64,000 bases of DNA from MGIIb-Q1 sp964342465 (GTDB lineage: Archaea > Thermoplasmatota > Poseidoniia > Poseidoniales > Thalassarchaeaceae): the NCBI GenBank assembly GCA_964342465.1, contig CAYFFQ010000001.1:124001-188000 (forward strand), given 5' to 3'. This document shows positions 8,858-16,948 of this stretch, piece after piece (position 1 is the stretch's first letter; each line of letters starts with the position of its first letter). The notes beneath the pieces are model-generated. The model searched no databases. It was not told the DNA's origin and was given only the letters and a program-made list of their open reading frames with translations. The translations under genes and the position numbers were made by a program.

Positions 8858-11002
8858 ATGTCGGATGACGAGAAGTCGGAAGAAGTTTATGAGACTGCTG
8901 ATTCTCCTCTTGAAGTGGTTGAAGATGGAGCAGAAACCACCTCGATTTCTGAGATTATACCTGTAGCCATAGAATCGGATTCCGATGTGTCGGAATTACC
9001 AGACGACTGGCAAACGAGCGAAGAGTTCGGTGATGTCAATAAGCGAGCCGCTGAGGAGATTGAGACCATACCGGTGGAAGAGTGGATTGATACCATCGAC
9101 ATCCATTCAACTGCGGATGTTCCTATACCTGCCAAACTTGTGGACAGAGTCATCGGACAGGAAGCCGCCAACATTGTCATTCGCAAGGCGGCTGAACAGC
9201 GCCGCCATATGATGATGATCGGTGACCCCGGTACCGGCAAGTCGATGCTGGCACGGGCGATGACTGAACTGATGCCGGATGACAAGTTGGAAGACACCCT
9301 CTGTTATCCCAATGACGAGAACGAGAATGAGCCTCGCATTCGGACGGTTCCGGCGGGCAGGGGAGACCGAATAATCAAGGAGAGGCGGGCTCAGATGCGC
9401 TTGGCGCGGGAGAAGACCAACCGCACACTTCTGCTGATTACCGGTGTCATCGCCGCCATCCTCGTGTGGGCAACTCTCGCCACCGGCGATATTCTCACTC
9501 TGATGTTCGGCCTTCTGATACTCGGTTTCGGCTTCATGTTCCTGCGCAGCAGATTGTCATCAGGTGATGATTCAAGAATCCCCAAACTACTTGTCAAGCA
9601 TGAGCGAGATGACAAGCCGCCCTTCGTCGATGCGACAGGCACCCTCGCCGGTAGCCTGCTCGGTGATGTGCGACACGACCCGTTCCAGTCGGGCGGGATG
9701 GAGACTCCTGCTCATGACAGAGTGGAGCCGGGGGCCATTCACAAAGCTCATGGCGGAGTCCTCTTTATCGATGAAATCAATCTTTTGAGGTTGGAAGAGC
9801 AGCAGGCACTGCTCACTGCACTTCAGGAAAAGGAATTGTCCATCACCGGTAGGTCTGACCGCTCCAGCGGTGCATTGACCACCACCGAGCCGGTACCGTG
9901 TGATTTCATCCTCGTAGCCGCTGGAAATCTTGACGCTGTGCAGGGGATGCATCCCGCACTGCGCAGCAGAATCCGCGGCTACGGTTACGAGGTGTATGTC
10001 AATTCAGACATGCCAGATACTGCTCGCAACCGCCGCCGACTCATTCGGTTTATCGCTCAGGAAGTGGCGAATGAGATGGACAAGAAGAGCGGAAATGCCA
10101 TTCCTCATTTTGACAAATCCGCTATCGCAGTCCTCCTGCGCGAGTCGCAACGAAGGGCGGGGCGAAGAGGCAAACTCACCCTCCGACTGCGCGAACTCGG
10201 TGGGCTTGTGCGCGTCGCCGGCGACCTCGCCGTGGCCGAGGGAACTGAATACGCCACTGCAGCCCATGTACTCAGGGCCCGCGACATCGCCAAACCGCTG
10301 GAACAGCAGGTCGCTGACAGAATGATTGAGCGACGGATGGACTATTCGATGATAGTCAACAAGGGTGAACGAGTCGGCCGAGTCAACGGTCTTGCAGTTC
10401 TCGGTGCCAACACCGGTCTCTCCGATTTCAGTGGCATCATGCTTCCCGTAGAGGCCCTCGTCACACCTTCTCACAAGAAGGGGGGCGCTGTATTCGCCAC
10501 CGGTGGGCTCTCCGACATGGCCAACGAATCGGTCACCAATGTCAGCGCCGTCATCAAGAAACTGACCGGCAAGGATGTCTCTGATTTCGACATCCACATC
10601 CAATTCGTCGACACCCACGGCGTCGATGGCGACTCCGCCAGCATCACCATCGCCACCGCCGTAATTTCAGCCCTTGAAGACATCCCAATCGACCAGAATC
10701 TCGCCATGACTGGCTCACTCTCCGTGCGCGGCGAGGTATTACCCATCGGCGGCGTCACAGCGAAGATAGAAGCCGCCGCCAAATCAGGAATCTCTCGAGT
10801 CATCATTCCCCGCGCCAACATGAACGATGTCCTGATTGATGATGAGTACAAGGAACAGGTCACCGTGATACCCGTGGACACTCTTGACGAAGTTCTTGAG
10901 CACGCATTGATAGATGGGGCGGCAAGGACCTCTCTCGTCGCCCGTCTAGGGGAAATCGTCGACCGTCTTACCAAGGACCAGACCAACCCCGCCACCGCCT
11001 GA
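8858..11002 (+). CDS. lonB: Archaeal membrane-anchored Lon protease (LonB, 714 aa)
   Basis: ATP-dependent protease of the inner membrane face. Walker A GDPGTGKS is near residue 121 and Walker B GGVLFIDEIN near 300. Between them is an insertion with two membrane-spanning segments (about 191-230), the hallmark of archaeal LonB. The protease domain carries the Ser-Lys dyad: Ser593 in GDSASIT and Lys636 in VTAKIEAA, 43 residues apart as in other Lons. The frame extends to 8792, but the ATG at 8858 has GGGGAGGTG just upstream and starts an acidic N-terminus, so 8858 is preferred. The last codons (QTNPATA, stop) are the start of the downstream repeat array. Confidence 0.95.
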   Translation: MSDDEKSEEVYETADSPLEVVEDGAETTSISEIIPVAIESDSDVSELPDDWQTSEEFGDVNKRAAEEIETIPVEEWIDTIDIHSTADVPIPAKLVDRVIGQEAANIVIRKAAEQRRHMMMIGDPGTGKSMLARAMTELMPDDKLEDTLCYPNDENENEPRIRTVPAGRGDRIIKERRAQMRLAREKTNRTLLLITGVIAAILVWATLATGDILTLMFGLLILGFGFMFLRSRLSSGDDSRIPKLLVKHERDDKPPFVDATGTLAGSLLGDVRHDPFQSGGMETPAHDRVEPGAIHKAHGGVLFIDEINLLRLEEQQALLTALQEKELSITGRSDRSSGALTTTEPVPCDFILVAAGNLDAVQGMHPALRSRIRGYGYEVYVNSDMPDTARNRRRLIRFIAQEVANEMDKKSGNAIPHFDKSAIAVLLRESQRRAGRRGKLTLRLRELGGLVRVAGDLAVAEGTEYATAAHVLRARDIAKPLEQQVADRMIERRMDYSMIVNKGERVGRVNGLAVLGANTGLSDFSGIMLPVEALVTPSHKKGGAVFATGGLSDMANESVTNVSAVIKKLTGKDVSDFDIHIQFVDTHGVDGDSASITIATAVISALEDIPIDQNLAMTGSLSVRGEVLPIGGVTAKIEAAAKSGISRVIIPRANMNDVLIDDEYKEQVTVIPVDTLDEVLEHALIDGAARTSLVARLGEIVDRLTKDQTNPATA

Positions 11003-11271
11003 TATGGGAAATCGTCACCCGTTTTGCAGGGGTACAGACCAACCCCGCCACCGCCTGATGTGGGAAATCGTCNNNNNNNNNNNNNNNNNNNNNNNNNNNN
11101 NNNNNNNNNNNNNNNNNNNNNNNNNNNNNNNNNNNNNNNNNNNNNNNNNNNNNNNNNNNNNNNNNNNNNNNNCCCGTTTTGCAGGGGTACAGACCAACCC
11201 CGCCACCGCCTGATGTGGGAAATCGTCACCCGTTTTGCAGGGGTACAGACCAAACCCGCCACCGCCTGAGG
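10981..11271 (+). repeat. Tandem array, unit 56 bp, built from the lon 3' end
   Basis: GACCAACCC starts at 10981, 11037, 11192 and 11248; the intervals not crossing the N gap are exactly 56 bp. The first unit contains the last lon codons and TGA, and later units still read QTNPATA and stop in the same frame register. An assembly gap interrupts the array, so the copy number is unknown. Confidence 0.9.
11073..11172. other. Assembly gap (100 N) inside the lon 3' repeat array
   Basis: Exactly 100 Ns. The 55 nt before it (11018-11072) and the 55 nt after it (11173-11227) are identical, so the length is nominal and the break is probably caused by the repeat. Confidence 0.95.
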
Positions 11272-11320
11272 AAGCCTTGGTGGGCGATACAAGCGAAGGA
11301 TGAGCGTGTAGTGCAGTGAA

Positions 11321-13951
11321 ATGAATGACCGTAAAGCGGCAACTCTCAAGAACAGCACTTCATGGGCGAAACACTTGCGACCTCTGATGGCTACCCTACT
11401 ATGCGCCTTGATGGTGGTGAGTGCAACCTCGCCATCATTGGGAGGGCTGATTGAGGATGCACCGAGATATGACCTGATGTCAAACGAATTAATCGAAGCA
11501 TTGAATGCAGTTGACGCTGGTGGTTTTGAAGAGGAGTTGGAGGTAATTTTCCAATACAATAGACCACTAGAGGAAGGAGATCTACAGGAAATTTCCAGAC
11601 TGGGGTTGAATGTTCTCGGCAGAACTGAAGTGATCAACGGTGGGCTTGTGGCTGGTAGTGCTAATGAAATTCTTCAGTTTTCCAAAGTCAATGACCTCTT
11701 CCATCTTGAGTTGAATCTGTTGCTGGAGCACTTCTATCTGCCCGGAGAAGAAGCCACGCCACTAGGCAGCACCGATATTGATGCAGTCGATTCTCCACTG
11801 CGCGATGTTGATGGGGGTGAATCGGAAACGAGTATGGAGGAGACGATTCATGTCGTCAATGCTTCATCTGCATGGCATCGGGCGATAATCGATGTGGATG
11901 GAGACCTGCAGTTTGAGGACGACAACTCGTTTAGTGAGTGGGATGGTGACGGAACCACCGCAGTCGACCTCGATACCGGAATTGATGGAGAGCATCCCGA
12001 TTTCGACTGTGGTGAGCCGTGGAGCGGCGAGAAACTCATTTGGTCTGCGAAATGGTCGGGTGTCGCTTGGGTCGACGCACCGAACTGCAACTCCGACACC
12101 TCGTCGGGACACGGAACCCATGTCGGCGGGACGATTGCCGGCAATGGTGACGCCTCGGCGGGGCGCCGCCTCGGCACGGCGAAGGGGGCGCAGATAGTTG
12201 CTCTAGGAACAGGCGACGGCGCTTCCATCTTCGCCGCCGTCGAGGGCTTGGAATGGGTCTATGAGAACAGCCGACCTGGATTGAATCAATATAACATCCG
12301 TGTCGTCTCCAACTCATGGGGTACCAACGGTGACTACGACCCTGACAATGCGGTCAGCGTGCTGACCGCCAAACTCACCTACGACCACGGAGTGGCGGTA
12401 ATCTTCGCCGCCTCCAACTCCGGTGGCTCCGGCGCTGAGGGAGATGGGGACCTGCGAACCAATGTCTACGCCAACACCCCCTCAGCCATCTCTGTCGCCG
12501 CTCTGACCCACGACGGCAGTGCGGTCACCTCCTTCTCATCACGCGGCTGGATGAGTCAACAACACACTTGGCCGGACATCGCTGCCCCTGGCAGAGACAT
12601 CTGGGCGACAGCACCACGAGCCACGGCAATCGACGCCTCCACCCGCACACAGGGCGACCTCTACTACATGGCCATCTCGGGGACCAGCATGGCGACACCG
12701 CACATCGGCGGTATCGCCACCCTCCTCATCTCAGTCGCCCCTTCCCTCAAGGTTGCAGACTATCAGCACGACGACCACGACGAGGGCTCGTCGATGGTCA
12801 CCAAGGAGGCGGCACAGGGATTTCAGGATGAGATGTGGGCAAGCGCCAACCACACGCGGGTGCATGAAGTGGAACTCATTCTCGAACTGACCGCCAAGTA
12901 CGACCCCTTGAGAAACTCATGTGAGGATGGCAACGATGAAGACGATTGTGTGGACATTCCCGAGACATGCTATATCTCCAACACCACCAACCGCTGCCAC
13001 GATTGGCGAGTCGGTCACGGGCTCGTCCATGTCGATGAAGCAGTCGCTCTCGCGGCTACGACCCAGACCATGCGCGACCCAGACGGCGATGGTTTCCTTG
13101 ACAATCCCGAGGTGACGGTGTGGGATGCCTACGCCCACTATCTCGGAATCATGGATGTGCGGGAGATACCACTAGAGACAGACCAGTTGAAGCACTCTTG
13201 GAAGGGTGAGTGGAGCCATTTCAACAACGGGCCGACCAGTACATTTGGCAGTTACGCGACCGATGACCGTCACTATGTCTGGGTGCCTGCTGGAACACAG
13301 ACCATGCAAATCGCCTTCTCATCACTCGACTGGGATTCGGAGAGTGCTAGAATCGCCTCAATAAGGCCGAATGTAGACCTCGGCTCTGATGGGAATGACG
13401 ATGCACAAGGGGAGGGTCAAAAGACAGGAGACACCCTCTATATCACTCTCGAAGTGGATGAGGACTACTGGGAGACTTGGACTGAGTTCGATGTCACGGG
13501 GACCGCAATATCCCTCCCAATCACCGAAGTTCTCTCCGGTTCAGAATTCCTAGAACCGCGCGTACCATACACCGTAGATGTTCTTCTCACACTTGACCTC
13601 TCTGAGAAAAGGGTCGTGGATTGGCAGTTGAGGCAGGATGGCTATACAGACCTCGACCCGGCACCACCCAGTGAATCCTACGATGCGAGCATGCAGGGAG
13701 ACCTCATCTATGTCAGGCCTGTGTATGACCTGAGTGCTGTGCCTGAGTGGAAGGCGGAGAATGGGTTCCTTACCACTTCAGGGGCCTCTTGGTTCTGGGT
13801 TCTAGCAGAACTGCTCGCCTTCGCTGCACTCGGCGGAATTGCTTATGCCTACGCCCGTAGAGTCATCGGGGCAGATGGCGAAGTCACACTATTACTGGAA
13901 AAGGACACCAGCGTTGATGTTGAATCCCTTGAAGCGGATTTGGTCGAGTGA
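11321..13951 (+). CDS. Secreted subtilisin-like serine protease with C-terminal anchor (876 aa)
   Basis: S8-family endopeptidase. The N-terminus has basic residues and a hydrophobic stretch (about residues 24-40) consistent with a signal peptide, then a prodomain-like region to about 190. The catalytic triad is intact: Asp218 in DLDTGIDG, His264 in SGHGTHVGG, Ser456 in SGTSMATPHIGG. A beta-rich C-terminal region follows, with Ca-binding-like DPDGDGFLDNPE. A membrane segment near 826-847 and a short cytoplasmic tail suggest the protease stays attached outside the cell. With the asparaginase, glutaminyl cyclase and M30-like peptidase elsewhere in the window, it supports growth on protein; that is inference. 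Confidence 0.93.
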   Translation: MNDRKAATLKNSTSWAKHLRPLMATLLCALMVVSATSPSLGGLIEDAPRYDLMSNELIEALNAVDAGGFEEELEVIFQYNRPLEEGDLQEISRLGLNVLGRTEVINGGLVAGSANEILQFSKVNDLFHLELNLLLEHFYLPGEEATPLGSTDIDAVDSPLRDVDGGESETSMEETIHVVNASSAWHRAIIDVDGDLQFEDDNSFSEWDGDGTTAVDLDTGIDGEHPDFDCGEPWSGEKLIWSAKWSGVAWVDAPNCNSDTSSGHGTHVGGTIAGNGDASAGRRLGTAKGAQIVALGTGDGASIFAAVEGLEWVYENSRPGLNQYNIRVVSNSWGTNGDYDPDNAVSVLTAKLTYDHGVAVIFAASNSGGSGAEGDGDLRTNVYANTPSAISVAALTHDGSAVTSFSSRGWMSQQHTWPDIAAPGRDIWATAPRATAIDASTRTQGDLYYMAISGTSMATPHIGGIATLLISVAPSLKVADYQHDDHDEGSSMVTKEAAQGFQDEMWASANHTRVHEVELILELTAKYDPLRNSCEDGNDEDDCVDIPETCYISNTTNRCHDWRVGHGLVHVDEAVALAATTQTMRDPDGDGFLDNPEVTVWDAYAHYLGIMDVREIPLETDQLKHSWKGEWSHFNNGPTSTFGSYATDDRHYVWVPAGTQTMQIAFSSLDWDSESARIASIRPNVDLGSDGNDDAQGEGQKTGDTLYITLEVDEDYWETWTEFDVTGTAISLPITEVLSGSEFLEPRVPYTVDVLLTLDLSEKRVVDWQLRQDGYTDLDPAPPSESYDASMQGDLIYVRPVYDLSAVPEWKAENGFLTTSGASWFWVLAELLAFAALGGIAYAYARRVIGADGEVTLLLEKDTSVDVESLEADLVE

Positions 13952-13978
13952 CCCACCCAGACCACCCCCTACTCTAAC

Positions 13979-14132
13979 CGATGCTTGAGTGCTCATCCAT
14001 CCCCCAATCCGGCCAATGCTTGAGGGCTCATCCATCCCCCAATCCGGCCAATGCTTGAGTGCTCATCCATCCCCCAATCCGGCCAATGCTTGAGGGCTCA
14101 TCCATCCCCCAATCCGGCCAATGCTTGAGGGC
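13979..14132. repeat. Tandem array, unit 35 bp with a 70-bp higher-order period
   Basis: Unit AATGCTTGAG(G/T)GCTCATCCA followed by a C-rich half, repeated four times plus a partial copy. The variable base alternates T, G, T, G, so a 70-bp dimer appears to be the duplicated unit. It starts about 30 bp after the subtilase stop but does not visibly include its codons. Confidence 0.85.
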
Positions 14133-14182
14133 GCATCGACTTGGCTAGACTTCCACTCTCGCTCGCTTCTGAGGCGACGACA

Positions 14183-14315
14183 TCGTCAGATTAGACCTGA
14201 CGACAAGGTGGACGTCGAGTCCAACCTAGACCCAATAAGGTCGTTGGACTGGGTTTTCGATACCCCCCTCTCTTCGTCACTAGACGCATTTCTAGGCCCT
14301 TGGTACATGTACCAA
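14183..14315. other. Non-coding segment with three inverted repeats (possible structured RNA or operator)
   Basis: Hairpin 1: TCGTCAG (14183-14189) with CTGACGA (14197-14203). Hairpin 2: AGTCCAAC (14218-14225) with GTTGGACT (14243-14250), extended inside by GACC (14229-14232) and GGTC (14239-14242). A perfect 16-bp palindrome TTGGTACATGTACCAA lies at 14300-14315. No convincing coding frame is present in 13952-14485. It could be a small RNA or regulatory sites for the MFS gene at 14486. Confidence 0.4.
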
Positions 14316-14485
14316 CGTCATTTTCTCCTCGATTCACTGTTTTCGGGATGACAAGGTCGACTATCCTTCACTCTCCCTCTCTGAGCCATGAACCGATGGG
14401 CGAGGGTGCATCGGTGCCACATCGCCGTTTCGTCAGTTTCTTTGACACAAAGGCATACAACCCCGATTGAAGGCAGACACTCTAC

Positions 14486-15817
14486 ATGGGGGATGATGCG
14501 TCCGTCAATCGCAAGTCGATGACCATCCTCTTTCTAGTCATCCTCGTGGATATGGTGGGGTTCGGAATCATCATCCCGTTTCTGACCTACATGGTCGATT
14601 CTCTCGCCCCAGAGGGTGAGCCCATCGGCCGATGGGTGGCGGGGCTGATGGCGGCCTATGCTGGTGCGATGTTTCTCTTCTCTCCTTTCTGGGGCTCTCT
14701 CTCCGACCGCATCGGCCGCCGACCGGTGTTGATGATAGGATTGCTCGGTAATTCACTCGCTTTCACCCTCTTCGGCCTCTCTTCCTCATTGATGATGGCT
14801 CTCGCAGCGAGAACCTTCGCCGGCATGGTAAATGCCAACTTGTCAGTGACAAGAGCATACATCGGAGACATCTCAGCGCCGAGCGAGGTCGCCAAACGAC
14901 AAGGTATGCTCGGCGTCGCATTTGGAGTGGGGTTCTCAGTTGGCCCGGCAATCGGCGGGATGCTTTCTGCCCCCGCAGAATGGGCATGGACGGAGGCGTT
15001 TGTCGGCACCATCTTCGACAGCCATCCCTACCTGCTTCCCTGCCTCGCCTCCGCACTCCTCTCCCTATCAGGTTTCCTCCTTGCAACTACTTGGCTGAGT
15101 GAGAGCCTGCCAGCGGAACTCCGCCTCAGCAGAGAGAAGCGCTCCCCCGTAGGCACCCTCGTGAACAACCTCTCCAACATTCTCAAGATGTATCGCCGGC
15201 CAATCATCTCACCACTTCTCTGGTCGATGCTGTTCTTTTGGGTCGGATTCACCATCATGCATGTGGTGTTCATCCTTTTCACCATGCGGGCAGTTTCAGA
15301 TGGCGGGTTCGGTTTCACCGAAGCAGACAACGGTTGGGTCTTCGCCTACATCGGACTGATGGGAATAATCACTCAGGGGGGTTTGATAGGACCGTTGACA
15401 AAGCGGTTCGGTTCATCGAATCTGATGGCATTCGGCTTCATCATCTGCGGTTTCGGCCTCGGTTCAATCCCCTATGTCCCCGCATCCTATGCTCTACCGG
15501 GGTTGCTTCTGGTGATGACCTTCGTCGCACTAGGGAATGGGCTTGTCACACCCTCCAACATGACCCTCCTGACTCATGTCTCGGGAGTGGAGGAGCGTGG
15601 CGCGGTGATGGGGGTGAGTGAGTCGCTCAGGGCTCTATCATCCTTTTCGGGTGTGCTCATCGGTGGAGTAGTGTGGGACTATACCGTGGGTAGGGAAGGA
15701 GTCTTCGATTTTCACACATCTTTCCGAATCTGTGGAATCCTTTGTGTGGTCGGCTGGGTAGTGTTTCGCTTCTCCTCGGCGTGGAAGGCCGAGGACGATA
15801 TTCTGCGCCGCGGCTGA
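14486..15817 (+). CDS. MFS transporter, TetA-like drug/metabolite exporter family (443 aa)
   Basis: Major facilitator with about 12 predicted membrane helices. The N-terminal helix VILVDMVGFGIIIPFL and the helix 2-3 loop FWGSLSDRIGRRPVLM match the DHA1/TetA-type antiporter signature GxLaDrxGrkxxl. A second-half loop is recognisable at GLIGPLTKRFGSSN. Proton-coupled export is expected for the family; the substrate cannot be assigned. The start ATG at 14486 follows a 530-bp non-coding stretch holding a repeat array and inverted repeats. A 68-bp repeat array follows the stop. Confidence 0.88.
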   Translation: MGDDASVNRKSMTILFLVILVDMVGFGIIIPFLTYMVDSLAPEGEPIGRWVAGLMAAYAGAMFLFSPFWGSLSDRIGRRPVLMIGLLGNSLAFTLFGLSSSLMMALAARTFAGMVNANLSVTRAYIGDISAPSEVAKRQGMLGVAFGVGFSVGPAIGGMLSAPAEWAWTEAFVGTIFDSHPYLLPCLASALLSLSGFLLATTWLSESLPAELRLSREKRSPVGTLVNNLSNILKMYRRPIISPLLWSMLFFWVGFTIMHVVFILFTMRAVSDGGFGFTEADNGWVFAYIGLMGIITQGGLIGPLTKRFGSSNLMAFGFIICGFGLGSIPYVPASYALPGLLLVMTFVALGNGLVTPSNMTLLTHVSGVEERGAVMGVSESLRALSSFSGVLIGGVVWDYTVGREGVFDFHTSFRICGILCVVGWVVFRFSSAWKAEDDILRRG

Positions 15818-15853
15818 TGGATAGGTGAGTGGGTCGGGGATGCGAGACGGCAC

Positions 15854-16030
15854 GAGAGGTTCTCTGCACGGCGGGGGATGGAACTTTCAAATCAACCGTC
15901 GACTCCGGCTTGGCACTTCAAGAGAGATTCTCTGCACGGCGGGGGATGGAACTTTCAAATCAACCGTCGACTCCGGCTTGGCACTTCAAGAGAGATTCTC
16001 TGCACGGCGGGGGATGGAACTTTCAAATCA
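15854..16030. repeat. Tandem array, unit 68 bp, downstream of the MFS gene
   Basis: Units start at 15854, 15922 and 15990 (period 68), beginning GAGAG(G/A)TTCTCTGCACGG. The third is partial. The MFS 3' end (ATTCTGCGCCGCGGCTGATG) resembles the start of the unit, so the array may also derive from the gene end, but divergence makes this uncertain. Confidence 0.85.
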
Positions 16031-16058
16031 AGCGAATGTTTGCCGCTGATGTGATGAC

Positions 16059-16841
16059 ATGGGAAGTGCGGCGATAATCTGTCATGGCGGAGCTGGCCAC
16101 TCCGCCAAGGACCAGCCGGGGGTTGACGCTGCGGTTGCAGCCGGATGGCGGATTCTTGAATCGGGTGGGGGGGCTCTTGCCGCCGCTTTGGCGGCGGTGG
16201 TATTGATGGAAGACGACCCATCACTCAACGCCGGCAGCGGTGGTAGAATGAGAGATGATGGAACCGTCCAACTCGATGCTGCGGTGATGACCAGTGATGG
16301 GAGACTCGGCGTGGTCACCTGCATCGAGGAGACGAAGAATCCCATCCTAGTCGCAGCTAGACTGTTGGATGAGAAGGTCAACATTCTCGCTGGAAGGGGG
16401 GCTCGCCTGTTCGCAGACAGTCAAGGATTTCCGAGAGACGAAGTGAATGGCTCCTCCCGCCCTGCCGATACCGATACGGTGGGTGCCGTGGTGCGCGACG
16501 AGGACGGTTTGATAGTCGTCGCCACATCGACTGGTGGCTGTACCGGCAGACCGTTGGGGAGGGTCGGTGATACGCCAATCATCGGAGCCGGTTTTTGGTG
16601 CGAGGACGGTTTCGGGGTGGCGGCCACTGGAATCGGCGAGGATATCACCCTTCGCCTCTCCTCATTGAGGGTGGCCGATAGGCATAGAGAAGGAGCATCT
16701 TCAGCGCAGGCGATGAGGGAGGTGATAGCGACCTATCCTGACACCATTGAGGTTGGATTCATCACCCTCTCAAAGAGAGGTGATGGATTGGGGATGGCCA
16801 ACACCAAAATGCCGTGGGCGAGCAGGTTTGAGGGGGGATGA
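16059..16841 (+). CDS. Isoaspartyl peptidase / L-asparaginase, Ntn-hydrolase T2 family (260 aa)
   Basis: Plant-type asparaginase family enzyme that hydrolyses isoaspartyl dipeptides and/or L-asparagine after autocleavage. The N-terminus IICHGGAGH is typical. The predicted nucleophile is Thr140 in the DTVGAVV motif, where self-processing would yield the alpha and beta subunits; GGCTGRPLGRVGD and AGFWCEDGFGVAATG-type segments match the beta subunit. It is somewhat shorter than the usual 300-330 residues, with trimming at the C-terminus. The ATG at 16059 is the only good start. It lies right after the MFS repeat array, on the same strand. Confidence 0.9.
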   Translation: MGSAAIICHGGAGHSAKDQPGVDAAVAAGWRILESGGGALAAALAAVVLMEDDPSLNAGSGGRMRDDGTVQLDAAVMTSDGRLGVVTCIEETKNPILVAARLLDEKVNILAGRGARLFADSQGFPRDEVNGSSRPADTDTVGAVVRDEDGLIVVATSTGGCTGRPLGRVGDTPIIGAGFWCEDGFGVAATGIGEDITLRLSSLRVADRHREGASSAQAMREVIATYPDTIEVGFITLSKRGDGLGMANTKMPWASRFEGG

Positions 16842-16948
16842 AACCCCATTTTTCGGACTTTTCGCCGAGGGTGTGAATCGTCGCTGATGATTAATTTTCG
16901 CTGCTTGTCGCCGTTTGCTATTTACGGCTCCCTTTGGCTTGGCAATCC

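Noticed and set aside
10471..11637. 388-residue minus-strand open frame across the lon 3' end and gap
   Set aside because: It is antisense to lonB and the subtilase gene, spans the N gap and repeats, and has no protein character.
14121..14351. 76-residue open frame after the subtilase array
   Set aside because: It starts in the repeat and runs through the hairpins; no ribosome-binding site, domain or codon pattern supports it.
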